A stretch of 64,000 nt of DNA from Desulfovibrio subterraneus (GTDB lineage Bacteria; Desulfobacterota; Desulfovibrionia; Desulfovibrionales; Desulfovibrionaceae), in the NCBI RefSeq assembly GCF_013340285.1, contig NZ_BLVO01000013.1, positions 727,574-791,573 of the forward strand. Reading direction: 5' to 3'. Under the pieces are notes generated by a model. It searched no databases and was not told the DNA's origin. It saw only the letters and a program-made list of their open reading frames with translations. The position numbers and the translations under genes were made by a program. The stretch's first letter is position 1. Each line of letters starts with the position of its first letter. Below, piece by piece: positions 42,083-49,278 of the stretch.

Positions 42083-42397
42083 ATGACTACGATCAGCACG
42101 ATAAGCGATGCCCACCTCGCGGAGCGGTTCCAAAGCTTTGGCGATGCCATCATCTTCTTTCACAAGGAACTGTGCCCGCACTGCAAGAACATGGAAAAGG
42201 TTCTGCTCAAGTTTTCCGCCAAGGCACCTGCCGTTGAGGTATGCAGCGTAGACAGCGAAAAGCACCCTGAACTGCTGCAGGAGCTGGGTTTTGAGCGTGT
42301 TCCCACGCTGGTATTCATACGCGGGGGCAAGGTGGCCAAGATCCAGTCCGGTATCATGAACCCCCGTGAACTTGCAGCCCTGCACGCATCCATTTAG
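42083..42397 (+). CDS. Desulfothioredoxin-like thioredoxin with CPHC active site
   Basis: This 104-residue cytoplasmic protein has a thioredoxin fold with active site CPHC (FFHKELCPHCKNM) and the cis-Pro segment ERVPTLVFIRGG. The usual thioredoxin site is CGPC; CPHC is otherwise typical of DsbA. I recall a class called desulfothioredoxins in sulfate reducers with this motif and a dedicated atypical reductase. The next gene here is a reductase 24 bases away, which fits. It probably reduces disulfides in anaerobic metabolism enzymes. The preceding Crp-like gene suggests induction by a signal other than oxygen. Confidence 0.9.
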   Translation: MTTISTISDAHLAERFQSFGDAIIFFHKELCPHCKNMEKVLLKFSAKAPAVEVCSVDSEKHPELLQELGFERVPTLVFIRGGKVAKIQSGIMNPRELAALHASI

Positions 42398-42421
42398 CAA
42401 CGCGCAGATCAGGAGTCTTTT

Positions 42422-43351
42422 GTGAGTCACGCATATGATTTGATCATTCTCGGCGGGGGCGTTGCCGGTATGACGTCTGCCATTTACGCGGCGCGTGCCA
42501 GCCTGCGCGTGCTCATCCTTGATGAGAATGCCTGCGGAGGGCTCGTCAACTGGACCCGTGTCGTTGAGAATATGCCTTCCTACAAAAGCATAGGCGGCCT
42601 TGAACTTACCGCACGCATTCAGGAGCAGGTAGAGGAGCTCGGCGTGGATGTGGAAGAAGCCGTGTGCATTGATTCCATAGACCTTGGCGGTGCCGAAAAG
42701 GCAATTGTCGCAGATGACGAGACCTATACCGCCAAAGCCGTCATTATCGCTACGGGGCGCAAGCCTGTGCCGCTTGAAGTGGCGGGCGAATGCGAGCAGG
42801 TGCATTTTTGCGCCATCTGCGACGGTGCGGCCTATGTGGGCAAACGCGTGCTCGTTGTCGGCGGTGGCAACAGCGGATTTGACGAGGCCATAGCTCTGCT
42901 GGATCAGGGTGTTTCCGAACTGGTGCTCGTGGAGAAGATGGATCGCTTCTTCGCCGCACGCACCGCACAGGACCAGTTGATGGCTCGCTCCAATGCGGAA
43001 GTCCGGCATTCCACGGAGGTCGCCGCCGTGTGCTGCAGCGACAGCCTGCGCAGCGTTACCTTGCGTAACGTGGTGACCGGTGAAGAAGAGGTGCAGACCT
43101 TTGACGGCATTTTCGTCTTCATGGGGCAGCAGCCCGGTACAGAGATGTTCAGCGGGCAGATTGCACTGGATGACGACGGATACATAGTCACGGATGAGCT
43201 TATGGCTACCTCCGTTGCCGGAGTCTACGCCGCGGGCGATGTTCGCCGAAAGAAGTACCGGCAGATAACCACTGCCATGGCGGACGGAACCGTGGCTGCT
43301 CTGGAAGCGGAGCGGCATATTCACAGCCAGATGCAGGGTTCGAAAGGGTAG
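42422..43351 (+). CDS. trxB: Thioredoxin reductase-like FAD oxidoreductase
   Basis: This 309-residue flavoenzyme has an FAD-binding GGGVAGMTSAIYAARA, redox-active CAICDG and a second dinucleotide motif VVGGGNSGFDEAI, followed by the C-terminal FAD segment VYAAGDVRRKKYRQITTAMA. In canonical TrxB the NADPH motif is GGGxSAxEE, followed by a basic HRR patch; here the corresponding stretch reads LVLVEKMDRFFA and lacks the HRR, so NADPH use is doubtful. The start is a GTG with AGGAG upstream. It is paired with the CPHC thioredoxin, matching the atypical thioredoxin system of Desulfovibrio. Confidence 0.9.
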   Translation: MSHAYDLIILGGGVAGMTSAIYAARASLRVLILDENACGGLVNWTRVVENMPSYKSIGGLELTARIQEQVEELGVDVEEAVCIDSIDLGGAEKAIVADDETYTAKAVIIATGRKPVPLEVAGECEQVHFCAICDGAAYVGKRVLVVGGGNSGFDEAIALLDQGVSELVLVEKMDRFFAARTAQDQLMARSNAEVRHSTEVAAVCCSDSLRSVTLRNVVTGEEEVQTFDGIFVFMGQQPGTEMFSGQIALDDDGYIVTDELMATSVAGVYAAGDVRRKKYRQITTAMADGTVAALEAERHIHSQMQGSKG

Positions 43352-43357
43352 AGCGAC

Positions 43358-43633
43358 ATGCCGGAACTCCAGATAACCGTTCTGGACCCGGATACCCGTC
43401 AGGTGCAGCAGGCGGCAGGACGCCTGCGTGCCCTTCTGAGAAGCGAGGGCGTGCCTGCCTGTGTCCATGAGGTGTCCTGCTATCTTGAGATTTCCCGTCG
43501 AGGGCTTGCGGATAAAACGCCCGCAATAGCATTCAGCAACATGGTTCTGCGCTGCACAAGTCTGGACGAACCGGTTCTGCGAGAACTGGCTCGCAAGCTG
43601 GGAACGCTGCATGGTGGCGAATTCGGTGAGTAG
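43358..43633 (+). CDS. Small protein in the thioredoxin operon, function unknown
   Basis: This 91-residue protein lies 7 bases after the reductase gene and ends the operon. It has a strand-helix-strand pattern (LQITVLDPD, then a helix, then VHEVSCYLEISRRG) and a later KTPAIAFSNMVL segment that could be a thioredoxin-like cis-Pro region. There is no CxxC. It may be a catalytically silent thioredoxin-fold partner, but this is only an impression. No other motif is seen. Confidence 0.7.
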   Translation: MPELQITVLDPDTRQVQQAAGRLRALLRSEGVPACVHEVSCYLEISRRGLADKTPAIAFSNMVLRCTSLDEPVLRELARKLGTLHGGEFGE

Positions 43634-43690
43634 CATCGCTCTGTACGGACGTTTTAGGAATACGCTGTCTTTCAGAGACTGAATGGAATG

Positions 43691-43722
43691 AGGGGAGGCT
43701 TGCAGGAGCCTCCCCTTTGGAT
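43691..43722 (+). terminator. Terminator of the thioredoxin operon
   Basis: AGGGGAGGCT (43691-43700) pairs with AGCCTCCCCT (43707-43716) and is followed by a short T-rich stretch. Confidence 0.8.
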
Positions 43723-43888
43723 TTAGGCCCATGAATAGCTGGCCCTTTTGCAAAGACGTGGATTGGCAAAGGGGGGGGCTAGGCGTGCAATTCAGACCCG
43801 AGTCTGTCTGATTACAACTGGTCACCTTGCGCTGTTTCTGATAGCCGCTATGCAGTCCGTATGTGGACAAGCAGCGAGGAGCGAGAAT

Positions 43889-45148
43889 TTGGACACCCGA
43901 TACGAGAATACGACTCACAGCGTCAGGCAATTGCAGCACGAACTGGCAACCTATCTTGCGCTGATACCGGCATTGATGTGGCACATTGATGCTGCGTTCA
44001 ATGAGATAGTGCTCACCAATGACTATAAGATACCGGGATTGGGCAACAAGGTTCCTCTTGTGCTCAAGGACCTTACTCTGGCGAAAACGCTTGTTCATTC
44101 CGACGACCTCGGGGCTTTTTACGGTGCCATGGACAGTGTCAGGGCTTTGCAACCTGCAACTGTCGCATTCAGGGTGGGTGACGAGGCAGGCCTCTGGCAT
44201 TGGCTTTTTCTGAAGGGGCAGCCTGTGCAGAACGAATCGTCCCGCTATGTGGGGATGATAGGAGAGTGTGCTTCGCTGGTGGGCTCCATTGAAGACAGAG
44301 GGGCTGCAACCATGCGGCCGGACAGTCTTGAACTGCTGGACCAGCCCTCCCTGCTTGTGGAGTATTCCGGCAAGAAAGTTGTGGCCGCCAATGCCGCTGC
44401 CCGCAGTTTTCTCGGATATGGGGCTGTGGCAGACTTTCCTTCGTTTGATGGCATGATTGAAGGGGCAAGCGAGCAGTACCGGCGCAGCATGTATGAACAT
44501 CTTATATTCAATACGACTTGGCGCGGTCCGCTGGCTTTCAGGGATGCATCCGGCATCCGCAGGCAGTGTGATGTTCGGCTGCGGGCAGGCGCCTGTGATG
44601 GCACGAATTTGTTGTGGGTGGGGATTGAGCCGGTCCTGACGGCGTTTTCTGCCCCAGTATTGTTAGAAGGCGATTGCGCTAAACTGTGCCAGGCGTTGGA
44701 TAAGGCACAGACAGAGGTGCAGGCGTTGCAAGCCTTGCTGGAACACCAGCCGGAAGGATTGAAGGCTGAAGGGGTAATGCTGTCGCATATATACGCTTCG
44801 GAGAACCGCGTTGAGGTGACCGGGGTAGGCGAACCATTCAAGGGCATGGTGCCTCACACCTGCTATCCCTATATTGGTTCCATAGCGGAGAATCTTGTTC
44901 AGTATTCTCTGTCACATATGGTGGTTGAGGAAACCATACGCAGTATCCGTCCCATTGATTGGGCGCTGTTCATTCCGGGTGGTATCCATTCATACTATGC
45001 AGAGCCGTACTATGAAGAGGACGAGCTGGCCTATGTTCTGATTTATTGTTCCACGAAGGGTGGGGCATTCAGTTCCGGTGGGCTTCCGGCATGCAAGGAT
45101 GCCTTGTTACAGTTGGCCGACCGGCTAAAGCGACTCAGCAACGACTGA
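43889..45148 (+). CDS. PAS-like sensory protein without a recognised output domain
   Basis: This 419-residue protein (from a TTG with AGGAG 7 bases upstream) appears to contain two PAS-like modules, about 20-125 and 155-280, then a coiled-coil-like helix (CQALDKAQTEVQALQALLEHQPEG) and a conserved-looking C-terminal domain. No kinase, cyclase or DNA-binding motif is visible. The same frame is open back to 43748, so an ATG at 43850 or an earlier start is possible. It is monocistronic. Function unknown; a signalling role is inferred from the PAS-like parts. Confidence 0.6.
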   Translation: MDTRYENTTHSVRQLQHELATYLALIPALMWHIDAAFNEIVLTNDYKIPGLGNKVPLVLKDLTLAKTLVHSDDLGAFYGAMDSVRALQPATVAFRVGDEAGLWHWLFLKGQPVQNESSRYVGMIGECASLVGSIEDRGAATMRPDSLELLDQPSLLVEYSGKKVVAANAAARSFLGYGAVADFPSFDGMIEGASEQYRRSMYEHLIFNTTWRGPLAFRDASGIRRQCDVRLRAGACDGTNLLWVGIEPVLTAFSAPVLLEGDCAKLCQALDKAQTEVQALQALLEHQPEGLKAEGVMLSHIYASENRVEVTGVGEPFKGMVPHTCYPYIGSIAENLVQYSLSHMVVEETIRSIRPIDWALFIPGGIHSYYAEPYYEEDELAYVLIYCSTKGGAFSSGGLPACKDALLQLADRLKRLSND

Positions 45149-45298
45149 TAATGCAAATGCATTGAGGGGAGCCGGAAGGGACATCTGGTCTGCCTGCTTT
45201 GGCATAGGAGCCAAGGTCCGGCTGTTCTGGTCGTACCAGTGTGTAAGTGCTTTTGGGAGATGTTATCTTTAAATGGTATTAGTATGGATATGAAAACG

Positions 45299-45321
45299 GA
45301 CGCCTGAGGGCGTCTTTTTTT
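45299..45321 (+). terminator. Terminator of the PAS-like gene
   Basis: GACGCC-TGAG-GGCGTC followed by seven T. Confidence 0.85.
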
Positions 45322-45454
45322 ATGTCTAAGGTTATATTTCGGTATGTTGCGTGTTGTATGGTTTGATTTTCTATACTGTATTTTGTCGGTGTTGTGCCAC
45401 TCTGTATTTTTACATTGTTGCATATATTGTTGTTGTTTTGTCACAGAACGTTTC

Positions 45455-45470
45455 ACTGGTTGGGCCAGAT
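45455..45470. promoter_or_regulatory. GntR operator candidate, copy 1
   Basis: ACTGGTTGGGCCAGAT contains the palindrome CTGG-N5-CCAG, the size and symmetry usual for GntR/FadR-type operators. It is identical to the second copy 102 bases downstream. Confidence 0.6.
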
Positions 45471-45556
45471 GGTGTTTTTTGTGTTTTCTTTATTGCCACC
45501 ATATGGCTGTATGGCTAGTCTTGCATCCATAACATTTGGAAATGAAAAGAGAGTAA

Positions 45557-45572
45557 ACTGGTTGGGCCAGAT
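45557..45572. promoter_or_regulatory. GntR operator candidate, copy 2, abutting the gntR start
   Basis: An exact repeat of the upstream 16-base site that ends one base before the gntR ATG. It takes the place of a ribosome-binding site, so binding here should repress the gene directly. Confidence 0.6.
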
Positions 45573-46364
45573 ATGCAGAAGTCGGCAAGTGTAGTTGCAG
45601 AGCAGGTTATAGAGTTGATTCATGAAATCGGCATCAAGCCGGGAGGCAAGCTTCCCGGCGAGCGCCCGCTTGCGGACAGGTTCGGCTGCAGCCGCAATAC
45701 GGTGAGAGAGGCTCTGGCCGCTTTGTCGGCCCGCGGTACTGTGGAGATCCGCACCCGCAGCGGGGCCTATCTGCGGGAAGGCGCCCTGACGGAAAATGCT
45801 GGTGGCGAGGCAGGTATTCAGGAAGCTTTTGAGGCACTTGAAACGCTGGGACCTGCGCTTGTCGGTCGAACTTGCCGTATGGCCAGTGACGCTGAGCACG
45901 AGCGTATAGAGCGCGTTACCGCACGCCTTGGCAGGGCACTGGTAGACAGGAATCCCTACGAGGCATGGCAGGGGCTGATGGCGTTTTATAACGTGTTGGC
46001 AGGCATCTGCGGCAACGCGCTGTTAAGCGGTGCCGTTGCCGACATAGCTCAGGCGGGGCGAAGCTGCGGCGCCTTGATTGCTGCACCGGAGCTTATGCCC
46101 GATTTCTTGCAGCACTTTTTTGCGGAACATGTGGAAATGCTGCAGGCCATGCGGCAGCGCGAGATTGTCCGGGCAACCGGTCTGGCTGCGGCCAGTATTG
46201 AGGCCTTTGGCACTATGCTCATGGGAGAGTGCAAAATACGGAAGCCCGGACCAGTTGACGGACCAGCTGAGGGACCCGTTGGCGGACCATCTCATAGGCC
46301 AGCCGACAGACTGGCTGACAGGGTAGTTGGCTGGAGAAAAGGCGGACCAGATGATGACGCGTAG
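45573..46364 (+). CDS. GntR/FadR-family transcriptional regulator
   Basis: This 263-residue regulator has an N-terminal winged helix (residues 1-68, with KLPGERPLADRFGCSRNTVREALAAL) and an all-helical FCD/FadR-type effector domain (about 80-220). Past residue 225 the protein has a degenerate four-residue repeat (GPVD, GPAE, GPVG, GPSH, RPAD, RLAD, RVVG) encoded by 12-base tandem units. No Shine-Dalgarno sequence is near the start; the bases just before it are the operator candidate. It is the first gene of a cluster with a membrane protein and an exported hydrolase, which it probably represses. Ligand unknown, often a carboxylic acid in this family. Confidence 0.88.
   Translation: MQKSASVVAEQVIELIHEIGIKPGGKLPGERPLADRFGCSRNTVREALAALSARGTVEIRTRSGAYLREGALTENAGGEAGIQEAFEALETLGPALVGRTCRMASDAEHERIERVTARLGRALVDRNPYEAWQGLMAFYNVLAGICGNALLSGAVADIAQAGRSCGALIAAPELMPDFLQHFFAEHVEMLQAMRQREIVRATGLAAASIEAFGTMLMGECKIRKPGPVDGPAEGPVGGPSHRPADRLADRVVGWRKGGPDDDA
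46248..46331. repeat. Seven 12-bp tandem repeats in the 3' end of gntR
   Basis: Units beginning GGACCAGTTGAC, GGACCAGCTGAG, GGACCCGTTGGC and GGACCATCTCAT continue with three more diverged units. They encode four-residue repeats, so gain or loss of a unit would keep the frame. Confidence 0.7.
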
Positions 46365-46569
46365 AAATTTTTTGCAGTTGTGGAGAGGCAACCGGACTCA
46401 ACCGGCTGCAAGGCAGCCTGAAGAAGCCCCCGTCGAGCAGAGTGCGGATAGTCTTCGGCAGGCTTACATGCGGGCTATGGAAGCTGGAATTGATCCTGCG
46501 ACATTGGCTCAGGAGGAATTGGTACGAAGGTTTTCTTCAAAGGTAACATCTAACAATGCGGCTGATTGA
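46351..46569 (+). CDS. Small protein with Tat-like N-terminus, function unknown
   Basis: This 72-residue protein begins MMTRRNFLQLW, a twin-arginine-like start, but no hydrophobic stretch long enough for a full Tat signal follows. The remainder is hydrophilic and Ala/Gln/Glu-rich. The ATG lies inside the end of gntR (14-base overlap), with GGCGG upstream, so its translation is probably coupled. The next gene begins 68 bases downstream. It may be a small accessory or assembly protein for the membrane/hydrolase pair that follows. Confidence 0.6.
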   Translation: MMTRRNFLQLWRGNRTQPAARQPEEAPVEQSADSLRQAYMRAMEAGIDPATLAQEELVRRFSSKVTSNNAAD

Positions 46570-46636
46570 AGATGTGCCGGGGCGACCGCCAAGTCTGGCC
46601 CCGACACTGATGCCATCATCCGCAGGGGAGTTCCTT

Positions 46637-48046
46637 ATGGACAGGGACAGCAACGGTATTTTGTACCTTGAAAGCCGCAGGCTGGTCAAACGCTGGAATG
46701 GACCATGGCCTGCACTGGTGAACACGCTTATCATGGCGGTGTTCTTCTACGTCACGTGGTGGATTTTTCAGGACCCGCGCGGTATTTTCCGCATGTATAC
46801 GCCCTATGTGGGGTACATGGTCTGCCGCTGGATGCTCATCCTCTTCATCTGGCTTGCGTATATCTTCGACTTCTGGCCTTTCAAGAGGACATGGCTTGAG
46901 CGCACGCATCCTCTCATAAAAGGCGCGGTGCTTACCTTGGTCAGCGTGGCCGCAATGGTGCTGCTCATCAAGGGATTCTTTATCGATTTCCTTGGCAACT
47001 ACGGCATTGCCTACTTTAATCCCGAACGGCTTGAAGCCATGGGTATTACCGAGTTTTATGCGCTGGAATATGCCACGGAAGCTATCATGATGTTTGCGGC
47101 CATAGCCTCGTGGCTGTCACCCAGCTGGATTGTCGCCTGTGAAGGCGCACCGTGGAACAAACTCAAGCAGCCTGCAAAGGGGCTCACCATCCTTCTGGTG
47201 ACGTTCTTTCTGAGCATGATCGTCTACTTTGTCACCATGCATTCCCACATGGCGATTCTGTTCTACCCCTGGCAGCAATATACCGCCATCACGCCGCCCT
47301 ACTGGGAAGGCTTTGCCAACACCGTATCCGGTAACTTCCATATTGCATGGATCATGTGCTGCACCGTGGTTGTCTGGCAGTTCGAGACCATCTGGGAGCG
47401 CTATCCCTTTAACCTGATCAAGACCGACTGGCTGCGCCGCACGGCATCCTTCTTCGGTATTATCCTGATCGCTCTGGCACTGTGCTTCTTCCTGTACTAT
47501 GCGCAGGACCTCGTATGGGGTGAAACGGTTCGTGGCACCCGCCGTCTTGCGGCACCTGACTGGCGTTGGCTGCACGTTGGTGAAATGGCCATTTTCTGGC
47601 TGCTCCCCACGCTGTTCCTCAGCTTCTACTGCGGCAACTGGCCCAATAACTTCAGCCGTCCCGTGCGTGTTTGCATCCGTACCTTCCTGACTGCCGCTCT
47701 CGCAGTGGTTGTGTACGTGATCTATTACAAGACCTCGCACCTCTTTCTCGGCACCCAGAAGGGTTTCTCACATCCTCAGCAGTTCCCCATGATTCCCATG
47801 ATCTGGCTGATCAACATCTTTCTGATCAACATGTGGTTCATGGATGGATGGCCCGGCTGGAAAGCTGTTCCCAAGACACAGGAAGAGCTGAAGGAAGTGG
47901 AAGAAGAGAAGGTCGCAAGTGACGTTCGCTGGTCACCCGCACTCGGCAAGGGGCTTCTTGTGGGCACTGCCTGCGGCGTGGGGCTGTATGTCATCGTGAT
48001 CGGCATTCTGCCGTGGATCGGCGAAACGGTGCAAATAATCAAGTAA
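46637..48046 (+). CDS. Polytopic membrane protein of unknown function in the gntR cluster
   Basis: This 469-residue protein has about ten to twelve transmembrane helices rich in Trp, Phe and Tyr (for example ALVNTLIMAVFFYVTWWIF and WMLILFIWLAYIFDFW), with several His (HSHMAILFY, NFHIAWIM) that could bind metal or haem. The C-terminus has a charged cytoplasmic loop (KTQEELKEVEEEKV) and a last helix. The ATG at 46637 has GGGGAG 7 bases upstream; an in-frame start at 46556 is less likely. Its length and helix number fit a transporter or a redox membrane subunit. I do not recognise the family. It lies 19 bases before the exported hydrolase gene. Confidence 0.8.
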   Translation: MDRDSNGILYLESRRLVKRWNGPWPALVNTLIMAVFFYVTWWIFQDPRGIFRMYTPYVGYMVCRWMLILFIWLAYIFDFWPFKRTWLERTHPLIKGAVLTLVSVAAMVLLIKGFFIDFLGNYGIAYFNPERLEAMGITEFYALEYATEAIMMFAAIASWLSPSWIVACEGAPWNKLKQPAKGLTILLVTFFLSMIVYFVTMHSHMAILFYPWQQYTAITPPYWEGFANTVSGNFHIAWIMCCTVVVWQFETIWERYPFNLIKTDWLRRTASFFGIILIALALCFFLYYAQDLVWGETVRGTRRLAAPDWRWLHVGEMAIFWLLPTLFLSFYCGNWPNNFSRPVRVCIRTFLTAALAVVVYVIYYKTSHLFLGTQKGFSHPQQFPMIPMIWLINIFLINMWFMDGWPGWKAVPKTQEELKEVEEEKVASDVRWSPALGKGLLVGTACGVGLYVIVIGILPWIGETVQIIK

Positions 48047-48065
48047 GGCAGCGCAGGAGTAAAAA

Positions 48066-49223
48066 ATGAAAGATACCAATATGAACCGGCGCGACTTCGT
48101 CAAGGGTGTTGCAACCGGGGTGTGCGCAGGTGCCTTCGCCTCTATGGGGCTGTATTCCTACACCCAGTCAGCCTACGACAGGTTGCCCAAGACAGAACGC
48201 AAGTTTCAGGACTTCGGTGCCGTGCGAAGCGTCAAGGTAGTGAACATCTCGGAAACCAGCTGGTTCAGCAATGCGGACCTTATCGGTGATATTCACGCCG
48301 CGGGCGGTCTGCTGGTGAACCAGTACACGCTGAACTGGGCGCCCTTTGCCAATGGCAGGGGTACCGCGCAGGGATCGTATGATTCCGCAATGGCCACCAT
48401 CAAGGATCTGATCCCCCACGATCTTGAAAAAGCATGGGAACTGCAGCGCAAGGTTGCCTTGCACCCCGACAATCCGGGCGGATTCTCCTGCCTTCTGATT
48501 GTGGAGGCGCTGGACGGCACCAAGCATAATTTCCTGCTTGATTCCGGCTGGTCATACGAATGGATGGACAAGAGCTTCAAACGCGAAGGCATCGACAAGA
48601 TGCTGGAAGCGCGGGAGATTGAAGGTCTGTTCATCTCGCACGAACATTGGGACCACTTCTGGGGCCTGCCTGTCACCATGAAGTACGACAACCGTATTCC
48701 CATGTATATCCATGATGGTTTCTACAAGGAAGGTCTGCAGTACATCAAGGACAGCGGATACAAGGGAACTCCGTTCATTCAGAAAGAACCTATGCATCAG
48801 ATCATGCCCGGCATGGCCGTGCTCAAGTTTGATGTGCCGATCATCAACCGCGTGTTCGGCGAAACATCGCTTGCCTTCAACGTCAAGGACAAGGGGCTCG
48901 TGCTGGTTTCGGGCTGCTGCCATCAGGGTCTTCTGCAGATGACAGACTACGCATACACCGACCTGAAGTATGATAACGACAGGTTCTACGGGCTGTACGG
49001 TGGTCTGCACATCTCGCCTTTTGAAGACTGGGATCCCAAATACGACGACCTGGTCATTTCGCTGGGCAAGTGGAACTTCGAGCACATCGGATGCAACCAC
49101 TGCACGGGCCATCTCACCGCAAAGAAGTTCATCGAACGCGGTTATCCCGTTGTTCGCGGCACGGCGCGTTACCGGTCCTCCTCCAAGGACTATCTGGGCA
49201 ACGGCGATACCATCACGTTCTAA
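48066..49223 (+). CDS. Tat-exported metallo-beta-lactamase-fold hydrolase
   Basis: This 385-residue protein has a Tat signal (NRRDFVKGVATG and a short hydrophobic helix), so it is folded with its metal before export to the periplasm. The MBL metal motif HxHxDH appears as SHEHWDHFWG. Further probable ligands are His in SGCCHQG and in GCNHCTGH. The pattern is closest to the dihydropterin-synthase-like (MJ0936/COG1237) branch of the fold. AGGAG lies 7 bases before the ATG. It forms a unit with the polytopic membrane protein. The following CobW-domain gene could supply metal. Substrate unknown. Confidence 0.87.
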   Translation: MKDTNMNRRDFVKGVATGVCAGAFASMGLYSYTQSAYDRLPKTERKFQDFGAVRSVKVVNISETSWFSNADLIGDIHAAGGLLVNQYTLNWAPFANGRGTAQGSYDSAMATIKDLIPHDLEKAWELQRKVALHPDNPGGFSCLLIVEALDGTKHNFLLDSGWSYEWMDKSFKREGIDKMLEAREIEGLFISHEHWDHFWGLPVTMKYDNRIPMYIHDGFYKEGLQYIKDSGYKGTPFIQKEPMHQIMPGMAVLKFDVPIINRVFGETSLAFNVKDKGLVLVSGCCHQGLLQMTDYAYTDLKYDNDRFYGLYGGLHISPFEDWDPKYDDLVISLGKWNFEHIGCNHCTGHLTAKKFIERGYPVVRGTARYRSSSKDYLGNGDTITF

Positions 49224-49235
49224 CTATGCAATACG

Positions 49236-49266
49236 GAAGGGTGGGGCTGTCAGCCTCACCCTTTTT
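49236..49266 (+). terminator. Terminator after the MBL-fold gene, just before the CobW gene
   Basis: AAGGGTGGGGCT (49237-49248) pairs with AGCCTCACCCTT (49252-49263, one G-U pair), then five T. The CobW start is only 13 bases further on, so it may act as an attenuator. Confidence 0.85.
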
Positions 49267-49278
49267 CGGGAATGTCAT

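Larger units (their letters stand above)
45149..45572. other. AT-rich regulatory region before gntR
   Basis: It holds a terminator (45299-45321) and two identical 16-base operator-like sites ending just before the gntR start. A promoter-like pair, TTGCCA and TAGTCT 17 bases apart near 45495-45520, lies between the sites. I see no gene. Confidence 0.45.

Noticed and set aside
42059-44500. Long minus-strand open frame across the crp-like, thioredoxin and reductase genes
   Set aside because: It is antisense to clearly recognisable genes, with His/Cys-rich composition typical of shadow frames.
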